From the NCBI GenBank assembly GCA_028565635.1, contig JAOXYB010054722.1, positions 1 to 42,891 on the forward strand: DNA of 42,891 bases. Reading direction: 5' to 3'. Shown here piece by piece: positions 1 through 12,651 of the stretch; within the stretch, counting starts at the first letter, position 1, and each line of letters starts with the position of its first letter. A model generated the notes under the pieces. It ran no database searches. It was not told where the DNA came from and was given only the letters and a program-made list of their open reading frames with translations. The DNA is from Phoronis ovalis (taxonomy: Eukaryota; Phoronida; Phoronidae). Made by a program: the position numbers and the translations under genes.

Positions 1-3000
1 TTGGACCAAAATGTAGTCGGATTGAAAGAAAAAAAACTGACTAAAAAGAAAATGTATACATTATAATACTTTTAGTCCATAGTTTTAAAGATACATTGTA
101 ACAAAAATAACTAAAAAAACGGTTCTCGCCCCCTTAATTCCCTTTATACAACTTATTTTTTTGGTGTAGCTTAAGGTACAAAACTCAAACTTTAGAAATT
201 TATATACAGAACTGCAAAGGTGATATTATGTTTTTAAAAACATTTGTTTAAAGTTTTATCCAGCTTGTATTGAACAACAAGTCTAATGTGGCTTATACAT
301 CATCTAAATGTTTAGGAATATTAAATCAGACTTGTATATTTTCTACAAGTTAATTTTAAGAGAAAGGAAAAATCTTCCAAGTAGCTGGATTTATCTCGGA
401 CTAACCTTGACACCAAATAGTGCATATCCAGTCTGGACAAATTCAGATAAATTTAAGAAAAAATGTGTTGAAAACAAAAACTGGGTGTGTAAACAGTGCA
501 GATGAGTATAGTTTCAGGCATGGAACAGGTGTTTCTTTACCATCCCAGCATGTGCTTAATGTGCCTAGTGGCCCAGCTCACTAAAAGCATGAGCATACTT
601 ATATTTTCATGTTTTAAAAATCAATTAAATATTTTGTTTTTATTTATAGTTGTGGTTACACTCTAGTTTCAAACATAAAGCAGGTTGATTTTTTATACAT
701 AACTAGCCTCATTGCTGACACACCATCCCAAGCACCAATTTCAACTCATTGAGCTTGAACTTGAGTTTTTATGTTTAATCTTTTCATTAAAAAAAACACT
801 GATTATTACTCAATTTTGTTATTCTTTTTATTTTTTCTTTCCAGTTCAATTAAAGTCAAGTGTCATCAACATAAATAATGTTGTAAGGAGGATACAGTTA
901 GTTAACATTAATTAGTAAGCACCACTTAGCCTCCTACTCATTACATTATGAACATATAAACAGTAAACAATGTATGAATCTGTAATACAGTTATCTAAGT
1001 GCCTATCACACACAGCAAAGCAAGGGAGCAAGAGTCATGTCAGTGCAAGCAAGCTTATCCTTGTGGGAAAATATTTGCTCACAAAATTGATTTTTACTAA
1101 ACAATTACTCAATGGGAGTGCAAAATAATTTACAGTCAGGAAATATGTAGAAAAACATAACAATATATAAAGCATGTGTGATTTTAGTATATTAATTACC
1201 GTGGCAATGATGCATTATTAATTATTAGATACACAATATTACTGGCACCACAGATATAGTGATAATTTAAAGTCATAGAATATAATCTACTTTAATCTGT
1301 TTTTAATGTGACAACTTGACCAAAAAAATTGTAAAACATTTGAATGACCAGAAAACTAAGGATGTGGTCTTTTTATGACATAAGGAGTTCTTTTGATAAA
1401 ATTTGATTGAATGGTTAAATTTAAATCATAAAAATACAATTACTCACTACTATAGGCTTGAAATATGATTCCATTGGCAACAGTGACAGAGTTAGAGTTG
1501 GACCAATTAGAAGTGATTAACATTTATTTATGCCTTACTTGTAGCAACTGTTGGATTAACTATGCAGAAAATATTGGGTATAATACCAAAAAAGACAAGT
1601 AATCCTTCATTCTACAACCCCAAAACTGTCAGGCAAGATTTAGTAATCTGAGTGCACAGAAACTGATAAAATTAACATGATTTTCAGATAGCAATTGTAT
1701 AAACAATTCTTTTTTAAGTCTATTTAATCCTCTGTTTTTTCACAGCTATTGACCTGAGCTAATATTTAAATAACCTAAATCAACCCAAGCTAAATAGTTA
1801 ACATTTGTACTGTCTATTGATCTTAATTCATGACTATGCTACCAAATACAAAGTTACAGTGTCTGGAGAAGAAAATTAGTCGGGGGAAATTAGTATTCTT
1901 TCCATTTGGTAAAAATCGACAATCAACTGGGAAAGCATTAACTGAATTAGGTCCTGTCATTTTATGATACATTTAACTCCTGTAATAGTATAATCATCCA
2001 GAAAATGTCCCACTGGTTTAAAACTATAATCAGTTTGATTATTAGCATCACTTTTAACCTGCTAATCAAACAGTGGCAGATTTAGGGCATGATCTTCTAA
2101 TAAAATGGGATTGAAAAACTTCTGCAAAAATGATCCTCCCAGCCACCTCTCATAACCTCCAGAATCTTTCATTTGTAGAAATGGATTTGCCTTGGTCTGT
2201 GGACCGGGGGGTACTCAAGTTATTTTTTGGTTGGGGTGTGCAGCCCAGTTGAAAATTTTGGATTTGGATTGTATACTTCTTACTGGATTTTTTTGGATTG
2301 CTACCATAAAGAAATTCAAAAATTTGGATTGCTACCCATGCCACTGCTTACCGCAAATAATTTGGATTAATTTTAGGTGTGTACCCATAAACAGATTTTG
2401 GAATTTGGTTTGTATCAGTTAGTTTGCATAAAAATGGATTGCTACTCAAATATTTTCAAATTTTGGATTGCTAACCTTATATTTCAAAAAATTTGGATTG
2501 GGTTTGCAAACTATAAGCTAAAATTTTGGACTGCGTTGGGGCAGCACATCCCCGTAGTCAAAAAACCATGAGAACCCCTGGGCCTGTGGAACCCTGGGAG
2601 GATTCTCAAGGTCGCAATTTATAAATGCAACTGATGCCAAAAATCATAGAAGGAACAATATAACCAATGGGCATTTGGACAAAACGCATACGGTGCCAGC
2701 CAATCGGACACTTTTGGACACTAAAAATCCAGGTCCCAGCCTGTAGCCTTGCAACCAGCAACTGACCCCCAGTCTACAAGTTGCCCAATTAAGTATCAAT
2801 TTGTACTATCTAACATGACTATACTGTTCCAACATGTGTTGATGTGACAGCCAAATTTCTTTAGAAATGAACAGTTTCAGGACAGTCTAGTGGACTAGAC
2901 AATTTAGGGTACAGTAGTTATAATGCACAATGAACATGTCAATACTGTATTACCCAGTCCTAAATTATGAGAGGGTTAAAGTTGTTATTTAGAAAACTGG

Positions 3001-5580
3001 ATATATTTTTATTTCAAGTCCTATGAGATAGAGTAAAGTTATCATGTAAAAGAAACATGATGTAATTAATCTGTTAATGTCAATTTTACTTTGAAAAATG
3101 TTTTGACAAGGGAATTCAATTCCAATATGTACAGTACAGCTTGAGGGTAGATACTTTTTTCTTTTTTAGTGATTATTTGATTAAACTTGAGGATCATTTG
3201 TCTTATTTTTTACCATTCACTTGATTAATCTAGATCTATTAATAACAATACAGTACTATCGGTTATTATCCCCATTGATTCTGTCTGCAATGCTGTCTTG
3301 GTTATTGTCTATAACAACATTATAGGATATGTAACTGCGTACTTATTGTCATGTATGTCTTTATCATATGTAAACTTGATTGTCCGGTCAAAAAAATAAC
3401 ACGACTGCACGGGCATGGTGACTTTGAAGTGCTTCTTCTGATAATCCAAGCCACGCCACATCAATTGTCAACATTAAAACGTGACTGACATATGATGAAT
3501 AGATCCTTTTTCCATGTCCTTGATGACCCTCTTTTTAATTTGACCCACATTTAAATTCTTTTTTTGATATGGCTCCAAGGTATACATGAAATCAATAAAA
3601 GGGGGTCAGTAATTGATTATTAAAAACTTAATGACACTTTGAATTTGTATGGAAGATAAAAAGAAGCCAGACTTGGTTTAGTTAAAAAGGTATCCTAGTC
3701 TACATTAATATATTAAGCACACATGAACGAAATAGAAATAGCATATGTATACAAATGCTACAACCTGTTTGCTTAGTGTGATCATCTCAACAAAGATAAA
3801 TATTGTTAAATATTTTGCAACAGAGGTATATAACAAAAGCTGCAAATTCTTTAACACAAGAATGAAAATAAAAACTTTTTCATATATTGCTATTGTTAAT
3901 GTGGCTATAAATTAGCAAAATATTTTGCCTATTATTGATAAAAATAAAAATAACAATTCTCATAGGCGTCTACAAGTATTTTTGCTGTGTATAATTGTGT
4001 GCTTTACAATTCTTAATTTATTCTGGCACAATTGCAGTCTTATGTAAATAAATATATAATACATTACTTTCCAATTAGTCAAAAATTATAATAGTTATTT
4101 CAAAATATTAGTTTTAATTATACAAATATTTATGCTTTTTATTTTACAATTTAAGTCTTCCGAAAATATGCAACAAAACATTACTGAGTCGTGTGGGGGT
4201 TATTTATACAAATTATCATTGGACAGAGAAATAAAAATAAAAACATACAAAAAGGTATTGTTAATACATACAAGCCACACTTGTTCAAATGGTGGTATGT
4301 CAAGTATGAATAACATTTAATGTATTTCAGGAATGCACGGGTTATCAAATGCCAAAATGCTTAGTAATCTATTTTATAGGTTCAAGTTCCAAAGAAATGT
4401 AAACAATAACAAACGTAATTTTAATGCTGCAAGATGCTGCATACGATGAGCCAATCAGAAAGGCAGAACATATATCTACAATGTACAATTCCTTGCAGTG
4501 GTACACCCAGGATTATCTGAAGGGTGGATTACCAGTTTTTCTGGATTAGCTTTTAACACCAACTTAAGCAAAAGGTTGCATCTTCAATTCATCTCTCAAT
4601 CCATCTTCGTTTTTTAGTTTTACAATGTACACATATTTTCCTTTTATCAACCTGAAGGCAATCCAACCCCTGAAGAGATGTGAATCATTTGGATCCTAGA
4701 AATTCACATATCAGTATTGTTGAATCGAAAGGTAGTAGGAATATCTGTTACTTGGCAATAATCCAGTAGTGTGTAACTACTCATTACAATGTGATAGTTG
4801 GTTGATAATGGAAATGACGTTTAATAATGGCAATGACGTAAAAAAATGTACAAAACACAGAATTTTGGTAACCTTAGTATCACTGTATTTTATTATCAAT
4901 TTTTGTAAGTTTACGAAAAATGAGTTTTCACCTTTCCATAGGCACCCTGCATAACCTTAGGCAACCTATGACATTTCTCATATTTCTAACAAAAACACTG
5001 TCAACCTGACCACAGCAAAGATATTTCTGGGCAAAAGACGTCATATAAAAACCACTTCAACACACTGAACCATAAATTTCATTTTGTTAATAGTTCAATT
5101 AGGCTAAAGTTTCTACTGTATTACATTATAGTTTATTTTTTATCACTATCAGTAGACCTTTACTGCCATGGCCACAATAAAAAGAATACTATATGTGTAC
5201 TTATTTCACTTGGCCATTGCTAGTTCTGAATTTTTTCTGTGTGTACTGATATTTATGATGGATAAGTTGTTGGCTAATAGATCACTCTTTTTTAGATATC
5301 ATTATGTTTGCCTTAGTACAGGTCAAACAAACATCACTGGCAACTTAACAATTAATTTTCCCCATCCATGTGTTCTTGCTCTATGCCTTTTAAACTAGTC
5401 TGCAAACCGAAAATAATTTCCATGCACTCAGTGTCCTTTTTGTTTTTTTTCCCCAAAACACAAAATCACTCAGATACAAAGGAAGTTGCAACAGGACATT
5501 TCTTACACCCTTTCACATGCTAGTTGTTCTCATCTCGATTTCAAATGCTGGCTTACAAGGATTTGCTAGAATGAACCTAC
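1..5580 (-). other. Presumed intron or downstream part of the kinase gene; no exon recognised
   Basis: Because the kinase exon at 5581-5709 ends in a good donor (AAG then GTAGGT), the DNA to its left should be intron and later exons of the same gene. I looked on the minus strand for the next kinase motifs (the hydrophobic hinge segment, HRDLK, DFG and APE) and found none, so the next exon probably lies beyond base 1. The only structured element I see is the inverted-repeat element at 2203-2584. The rest is A+T-rich with short chance ORFs. Confidence 0.5.
2203..2584. mobile_element. MITE-like element with ~48-57 bp imperfect terminal inverted repeats and a minisatellite core
   Basis: The left arm (2203-2250; begins ACCGGGGGGTACTC and contains TTTTTTGG and GGGGTGTGCAGCCC) matches the reverse complement of the right arm (2528-2584, read as CCAGGGGTTCTC, GGTTTTTTGAC, GGGGATGTGCTGCCCC). 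The arms agree along most of their length with small indels. Between them are about eight degenerate copies of a unit built on TTTTGGATTGCTAC, spaced about 30-39 bp apart. A further exact 10-bp inverted pair, ATCCTCCCAG, lies outside the arms at 2133-2142 and 2594-2603. I see no transposase and no clear target duplication. Elements of this design (GGGGGGTACTC-like ends around an A+T-rich repeated core) are, as I recall, scattered in marine invertebrate genomes. The family assignment is inference. Confidence 0.65.
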
Positions 5581-5709
5581 CTTAAGAGTCTCATAGAGTC
5601 GGACAATGTTAGGATGATGCAATTGTGACAGTATTCTTGCCTCACGATGAAGATTTTTACGTACATAACTTTCCTTTATTTTTCTTGTATCTATTATTTT
5701 AATTGCAAC
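5581..5709 (-). CDS. HUNK-like CAMK-group protein kinase, coding exon 2 (VAIK lysine and alpha-C helix)
   Basis: On the minus strand a 129-nt block of 43 codons is flanked by an acceptor (TTTCTAG before 5709) and a donor (GTAGGT after 5581), both in phase 0. It begins VAIKIIDTRKIK, continues ESYVRKNLHREARIL and ends LHHPNIVRLYETLK. These are kinase subdomains II-IV: the ATP-anchoring lysine of VAIK (residue 41 counted from the ATG in exon 1) and the alpha-C glutamate of HRE (residue 60), followed by the HPNIVRLY strand typical of AMPK-related kinases. The ESYVRKNLHRE segment resembles HUNK kinases (YV-x-KNL-x-RE) more than SIK, MARK or NIM1, so HUNK-like is my preferred call; SIK-like is the alternative. 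Joined to exon 1 it reads continuously (KCK then VAIK). The catalytic and activation loops are not in this window. Confidence 0.85.
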
Positions 5710-8700
5710 CTAGAAAGTGAAAAAATATGAGAGTAATCAATCCAAAAATAGAGGACAATTCCCCCAAAAAACTTTTGTTTTCTAAATTTATAATATTGAA
5801 GTATGGAGAGTTGTACAAATCTGGGACTGAGTTTGGGGAAATATCCTAGACAGAACATAACAACCTAAAATTTTTCACACTAGCTCTACATTCATATTCA
5901 AAAATGATACGAGTATGTATGTTCCTGCAGAAAGACCCCATGTTGGGATTGTCGGTCTGCAAGGTAGACGAACGAAATTTCCTCCACTTTTCTTGCTAGA
6001 ATTTTTAGTTATATTTCATTTTTGCCATTTACCCAAGAGAACAATTGTAATCATGGTTCTGTAAGCAAAACACAATATTAGAGATACAACAACTGTACAT
6101 CTTGACTATGTTTAAACTTTTTTCAATAGCAATGCCGAATGTAAACACATTAATTTAATAAATGTTTGAAGAAATAAATAAAATAAAAATAACATGACTG
6201 TGACCAATCTGATTCAAATCCATAGTTGGTTTCACATAATTCGTTATCTTGTTTATAGTGGAGATGATAATGCTTTCCTAAACAGGCACTAATTACAAAA
6301 GAAATAAATGTTTAAAGGTACAATCTACTACATTCTGCACATCTTTGTGAGTACACCAATGTAAAGTTATGTAATAAATAGATTCATAATTTAAATTTTG
6401 CTATTAAATAAACTTATCTTAAATATGTATCTATTATGAAACAGGCTTACACAAATTGCTAAATTTTCCTACTCATTAAGGGCTGTTGATTTGTGTTCTA
6501 ATTTTAAATAATTTGAGGATATCCTAACTGTCACTGAGAAAATGACCGAATATACAGGCTGTGCATAATCACAATACAAATACAGATACCAGATTTTCTG
6601 TAGGGTCATCATTTTTTGGTGAATGGTCAGGTGAATCATATTTCTCACTTACAAATCTCATTTGGGACCTCAGCTAATTTTCTTCACACCAACCCCATTT
6701 TTGCACCACTTAAAAAATTATTCATAGGAATATTTAGACTTAATTTAGTGCAGTGTATCCATGCTGTTTATGTGGTAGGAAAATGGGGTGTTTGGTGGGA
6801 AACAAGGGTTTGCATGAAGGGAACTGAGGTTTACCAGGGAAGTATGATAGGTCTAATACCAATTTTTGGCATTGTTGGTTCAAATGATGCATTATTGATT
6901 TCTTCCCAAAGGAATTTAGAAAGTAGCAGTATTACATATAGAAATGGTGCAATTAGTGAATACACATAATGGCAGGCCATTAACACCTATGATTACAGTA
7001 CATAACATATCATATTTATGTGTATATTGCACAAAATACTTACATAGTCACAGTATAGCATACCAAATCAAGTGGAGACTTGTCTCCAGTGGCAAGATAT
7101 TTTAACAGCTTATTATACAACACATGGCAGCTTGATTCAATGTATATTCTAAAATCTTGTGCAATTTAACCTTTTTGGTTAGAAGAGTACAAAAAAAGGT
7201 GTCAGCAAGGTATAGAACAAAATCATGTAATTAGCTAACAATTCACAAAATTACCTAATAACCCAAAATCATCACTCAGACATGATTAGTGTACACTATC
7301 TTGACAAGATAATATATTTAAGCATTGTAACTAAAACCATGGTAACAAGCTTGTTAGAAAGCTTGTTCTTTAAATTGTATATAATAATGACATATTACAA
7401 TAACAAAATGACTTATTATTAAGAGCTAATACTGGATATGTACATTATGTTTAGTTTGAAGTGTTAACTGCCAAAACAGATGCTTGGCAGCTGATGGACT
7501 GACCAAAAGCTATTTTTGGGTAACAGCAGAAATTTTGCCAAACAGAAAATGGATTGAAGTGTTTAATTACTCATGCTTAAAACAAGCATCAATGCTAAAT
7601 TCAATACTTTCCCAGAGGAACACTGAAAAACTTGAGATTTCCTATAGATACAATCTACTTTGTGAATTTTCAATGTTGTACTATGTTGATTAAAAAGCAA
7701 GATACTCTTTAACCAACCACAAAAATGAAAGTTTTATCAGTATTCATCCCTACTGATATTTTTAGCTATAGCAACAAATTAAGTTTGCCAGTTATGATGC
7801 TGCCTTGCTGATATAATTATGAAATTGGAAATTGCTCATGAGGTTTCCTGTTGTGTTATGAATATGTTGCTATGAGCAAGCATTGCTCTACAGGAAACGT
7901 GAGGAAATAAACCGGAGGCAGAGACATCAACAAAAAAAATATAATTGAAATAATGTTCCCTGTTTTTATGACACATTGGTCCAAAGGTTTAATTAATGTA
8001 CTATCATAATTAACTCTGGCAGAATACATAACTGAGGCACAGTAAAAACAGAAAGCATCAAACTATGAGTCCAGTAGTTCTCTTTTTATACTTTATAGCT
8101 ACCTAGAGTTTTTTTTATCTTAACTTATCACTACTTAGGATTGACATCATTTAAGAGTTTTAATATTAAAAATTGAACTGCAATGCTTGTTGCAGGTTGA
8201 CAATCCACTGTTTCAAATGTTTTTCTGCTTGAATTGATCTGCTACAAGTTGATAGCTAAGATGATCTCCCTTCCTAAGATGATCCCTGCCTCTGCTGTTG
8301 TGCTAGATATTTTACCTTGCAGACTGTGATTCCGTCATTTTATATAAATTTACCAATACCACAAATAATAATGTACTTCAACAAGAAAATTACATGTCTG
8401 GCATTTTGTAAAGACTTGCTATTATGGGATAATACTGTGTTGTATTAATGAATACAAGCAAATGGGACCCTCTGGCCAGGTACACATGATACCTGTTCAG
8501 ACTATTTAGGAACTTCTAACAGGTTCTAAGTTATCAAGTTTAGGTATTGGTAGTTCTGGTTTGTATTAAACATAAATGGTTATGTGGAAATAGTTTCCTT
8601 AGGTGAAATAAGATTATTTGAAGTTGTTGAATGTTGCAATATTTGCTTCATTTTAGTGCCTTGCAGTGGAAAGCTATTTAAATCAAGCAATTACTTTCTT

Positions 8701-10792
8701 CAGTTATATTTATCCTTTAGCAAAGTTACTATGTTATTATTAGTACATACTGATTATGTCGTATATCTGCAATGACAAGTACAGGATTATATGGAAAGAG
8801 ATCCAAGATTCACTTAAAAGTTGGCATTGCTTTTAGTAGTATTTATAATTTAATTCTAGTTTTTACAGTTTATGATCTCGGGTTTATGATGCTACATAGG
8901 TTGTTCTCCAATCTACGAATCATATCATTCTACATTATAAAACTCGAGGGCAAAGATAAGAGTGCGATGTTTTCCTAATATTTAATTATGATGATATAAA
9001 TATATACACAAGTGCATATGATCTTTGATCCAGTAATTTTTTTTTGGAATTTTATATAAATTAAAAAATTGAATAATTTTAATTTTCTTTATGACTTTCT
9101 TTAGACAGGTGTTCAGTACAAAATAAATTTACTCAAATCGATAAAAAGTAACACCTGAGATGCAAAAATCACTAAAATTCCAATCAGAAGATAACACAGT
9201 TGCAAACACCTGTAACCATATAATACTACAGAAACATTATACATTCATAAAGTGGCTTTTATTATAAGTTAATCAAACATAAGATAATGTTATTACTACA
9301 TTAACAATGTTTAACAAAAACAAGCTCAACACACAAAAATTAATCACTGCCAGTTATACAGTAACAGACATAATGAATATAAATGAAAATATTAACAATC
9401 AACAGTTGATATTATTTACAATAATAAACATTTCTGTTTGACACCTGAATGACAAGACAGGTGGATACTAAAGTTGTCTGATTAACATTGTTAATGAGAA
9501 TAATGTTACTGTTGTCAATGTTTAGCACAATATGTTTGGCATGTTAAAGAGCCAGGACCCATTCGGGATAGTTATTCACACTTTACACTTTTAAGTCAAA
9601 TTTTGGGCAGTTTAATGAAAAAATAGACTAATAAAAGTATATTATGAAAAGCTACTTTACTTATCTGTCACATGATTATGTAATTTGTAATAATCCAGGA
9701 CTACGACTTATATTCTATATTCTACCCCAAACATGAACAGAAAAAATGTTAATGATTATGGTACAGTAGGGAATCTTAAATATTTATTTTTTGCATTATG
9801 CAATGGATTAATAATAGTACAATTGTACTTAGAAGGATGAAATCGAGGAAATATATTTTTTAAAATGTGGTTAATTTTGTCTGGGACCATTATAACTAAG
9901 TTAGTTAGAATAGATTTTAGTTAAATTTGCCAAAAATAATTACCAAACCACGAAAATAAAATTTCTTTCAGAAACTCCCAAACTGACCCTTAATAGCATT
10001 TTGGACATACATCCCTGGTATGGGTCTGTCAGGAATATTGTATAACAGTTGCAACATGTGTCAATAAATAATCCTTGAATATCATAACACAGCTTTACCC
10101 CTTCCCATCATAACTTGTTATTCTGTTTTGATCTGATAAAAATCCACAGCAAGAATGCAGTGACAATCAGGAAATGTAAAACAATATATGCTAATCCTGT
10201 TTAAACCCAGTGAAGCTTTCTGTAAAGCAAATGTATTGCATATAGTCCCGGCATATAGTTCAGTTATATAACACATGTGTTTGCCACCCAGGTGTTTTCT
10301 GAATAACCGAAAGCCGCTCAGCTTTGTTGAATAATAATTACAATTATGGTCATCCTTATTACTGTGATCCCTAACATCCACAGGTGTAAGCACAGTTCAA
10401 AAGCTGCATCAATAACCTCCATGCTAAACAAAGATTATAACACAACAAACAAACAATTACAAAATGGGCTGAAAACCGCAACGGAAACACAACCTACTTG
10501 TAATCTTTTGTATCTCGGATTCTAATACAAAGCAAAATGGCCAATGTCGCAATGATTATGAATGAAGGGGCAGGACAACCAAGCACAGGAAAAAGCTGTG
10601 AAATCGCTATAAATATATTTGTTTTTGTGGCAAGGACCACATACTCTAACTGTAATCACATACTAAAACGCATGTATATGTGAAATTTCTCACAGCTTAG
10701 TTGATTTTCCGGTTATTTTGTGTTACTTACACGATCGTCTGCATCCTTGATATCCTGGTCAAAAAGAAAAGAGAACAAATGTGACTCGTTAC
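5710..10792 (-). other. Intron 1 of the kinase gene (about 5.1 kb)
   Basis: It is bounded by a GTAACG donor (10792 downward) and a TTTCTAG acceptor (ending at 5710). Both sides are phase 0 and the protein reads through without a gap, so no coding exon need lie between them. I see no gene inside. The plus-strand open frames at 6616-6969 and 7484-7693 begin at TTG rather than ATG and resemble no protein I know. The content is A+T-rich with no long repeat that I could find. Confidence 0.7.
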
Positions 10793-10903
10793 CTTACACT
10801 TGGTAATTCCGTGCGTTGCAAGTTCAACTCGAGCGAAATTTCCTTTTCCTAAAGTTTTGCCATCCATCAAATACCGACCAATATATTGTATTTTCTTGCC
10901 CAT
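10793..10903 (-). CDS. HUNK-like CAMK-group protein kinase, coding exon 1 (start and glycine-rich loop)
   Basis: The exon encodes 37 residues: MGKKIQYIGRYLMDG, then KTLGKGNFARVELATHG, then ITKCK. LGKGNFARV (residues 18-26) is the glycine-rich nucleotide loop of a protein kinase (GxGxFxxV). In AMPK-related kinases this loop is followed by a short linker and then VAIK, which is exactly what exon 2 at 5581-5709 supplies. I chose the ATG at 10903 because it has an excellent context (GAAAATGG) and is the first ATG in this frame; the frame stays open further upstream only through a TTG. The donor is AAG then GTAACG. The protein would have almost no N-terminal extension before the kinase domain. The transcription start is not visible, and an upstream non-coding exon is possible. 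Confidence 0.85.
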
Positions 10904-10941
10904 TTTCAACAATATAGTCCATGCCAATTGTCAATAAACAT
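10824..10941 (-). promoter_or_regulatory. Two upstream ATGs/uORFs at the kinase start
   Basis: The first upstream ATG (10941-10939) opens a frame of 11 codons that stops with TGA at 10908-10906, only two bases before the kinase ATG (TGA-AA-ATG). The second (10922-10920) opens another frame of 32 codons that runs past the kinase ATG and ends at 10824. If the mRNA leader includes this DNA, both would be expected to lower or condition kinase translation by reinitiation or bypass. This depends on an unknown transcription start. Confidence 0.4.
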
Positions 10942-12637
10942 TTTGCAGACTTCCGAAAACAAATTTATTTAACTATTTAGTGACATGATATTTCTGCCGG
11001 CTGCGGTATGCAATTAAATCACATTTTTGTTAACTTTCTTTGAAAACTGAAATCCATTCCACATGACATAATTGCAGTAATATAGGCGTTATACCGAAAC
11101 GTGTAGCTGAGAGCGTGAGGCAACTTCTAACTAGTATGAACGTCTGAATTCAGATCAGGCACAATCCCATATATTGAAGTTTATCTTCTGGTGCAAATCA
11201 ATGGTGTGAGCCATGCATAGGATAGCTAACTGTTAGCGGAAAACTAAGCGAACAAGAATAGCTTTAACTATATTTTCTGCACATGCTTCATTTGTGAAAG
11301 AGCTAGTTTTTATCGCATATTTATCAGTAAATTATTATTTCAAAGCTTTAGTTTTAAGTCTCATGTGGGAAAATGATCGATGTTAATTTATGAACTCTAA
11401 TTTCTGGGGAGTGCTCTTTGGTTTATTAATATGTGTGTGCGCTTCAATAGATCAATAGCTTGCCAGTAAGAATACCACTAAGAATTTTGTGCTGACAGTT
11501 TTGCGCGATAACATAAAAAATATATAGAATATCAGGCTGGTGTTGTCATTAAATACCTCCGTCAATAAATCATTTGCATCACATAAAACGAGCATTTCAT
11601 ATTAAAGAATTCGTCGTAACCCCCGGAGAGATAAGTTAAAGCCAATACAAAACTTCCCACTTAAAATAATTTAACATAATTACATTTCAATTTATCAATA
11701 ATATATGAGATCATCAGCAAAATGAACAGACAGCATTTAGCTATTCTGTAAACAGTTAATCGATTATGAATATGACCCGATCAAGGAGCGGCACAATCGA
11801 TACAGCAAGTTCAGTAATATAAGGGCTGTCTATAAAGAGGGCAACTGTTACACAGTTCGTCGACGTCAGCTTTTGTATAACATTAAATAGATAGTTAAAG
11901 AGCAGGATCCCTGAATCCCCTTGGATATCTAATCTCCATGTCTTCAGATGTTATTTATTTTGCTGGGACTTAAAATCAGCCCAGGACTTACAGTGTAATT
12001 ACAAAGATGGCATAAACCTGGGCATCTAAGAAAAAAATGAATATAAAAACATATCAATTTTCGTAAAATCTAAGAAAAATCCCTTAGGAATCTGGCGTTC
12101 AAAAAAAAAAGAATTTTATGTTTATTTAATTGATTTTCATGACTTATTTCACATTTTTTTGTAAATTCAAGCACGTAACAGAACAGTAAAATAATTGCGT
12201 AAAAAACTTAAATTTATATGTGATTACGTGTCAGGAGCATTTATAGACGCTTCAAGAAGCGAGAGTTTATTCCCATGACAATTTAAGTAAACGTATCAGA
12301 TATCTAATATGATTTTGAACGCAAAGACTCTGGGGTGATAAACTATTGGTAAATTATTTACTGTGTAATCCGAATTTACTCCCTCCCTAAAAATGGTTCT
12401 TCCTTGCTTGCTAAGAAATAAACATGTTCCAGTCTTATTATTGTTATGTAATATTATGCATGGTACCTTTTTTAGTGTTTAGAATGCACAAACCTGTAAA
12501 CATTTTATTTGTCCTATAGTTATACAAAATGTTGTGGTCTTTTAAAACTGATTTAAAAGGCCTTCCAAATAGTTCATGTAACAAGTATATTAATTTTTAT
12601 CTACGTTATAACATTATGTCTGAAATAAGTGTAAATA

Positions 12638-12651
12638 GTCGCCATGGTAAC
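12638..12651. promoter_or_regulatory. RFX X-box (GTCGCCATGGTAAC)
   Basis: The 14-mer fits the palindromic RFX consensus GTNRCC-AT-RGYAAC at every constrained position. About 23 bp further on is a forkhead-like ACAAACATT and then CACGTG (12690-12695). RFX plus forkhead pairs are typical of ciliary gene control. No recognised gene starts nearby, so the function is open. Confidence 0.4.

Noticed and set aside
4576-4705. Minus-strand 43-codon frame after a TTTCTAG acceptor, considered as the next kinase exon
   Set aside because: The peptide (GWIAFRLIKGKYVYIVKL and flanks) lacks any kinase hinge or catalytic motif and ends in a stop; probably chance.
6201-6217. GATTCAAATCC resembling a tRNA/SINE B-box
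   Set aside because: No A-box or cloverleaf arms upstream and no poly(A)-ended repeat structure.
6616-6969. 117-codon plus-strand open frame in the kinase intron
   Set aside because: Begins at TTG, no recognised motif, no transposon protein signature.
7484-7693. ADGLTK peptide resembling the C-terminal end of Copia-type polyproteins
   Set aside because: Only six residues match, nothing around them resembles RNase H or reverse transcriptase, and no LTR is visible.
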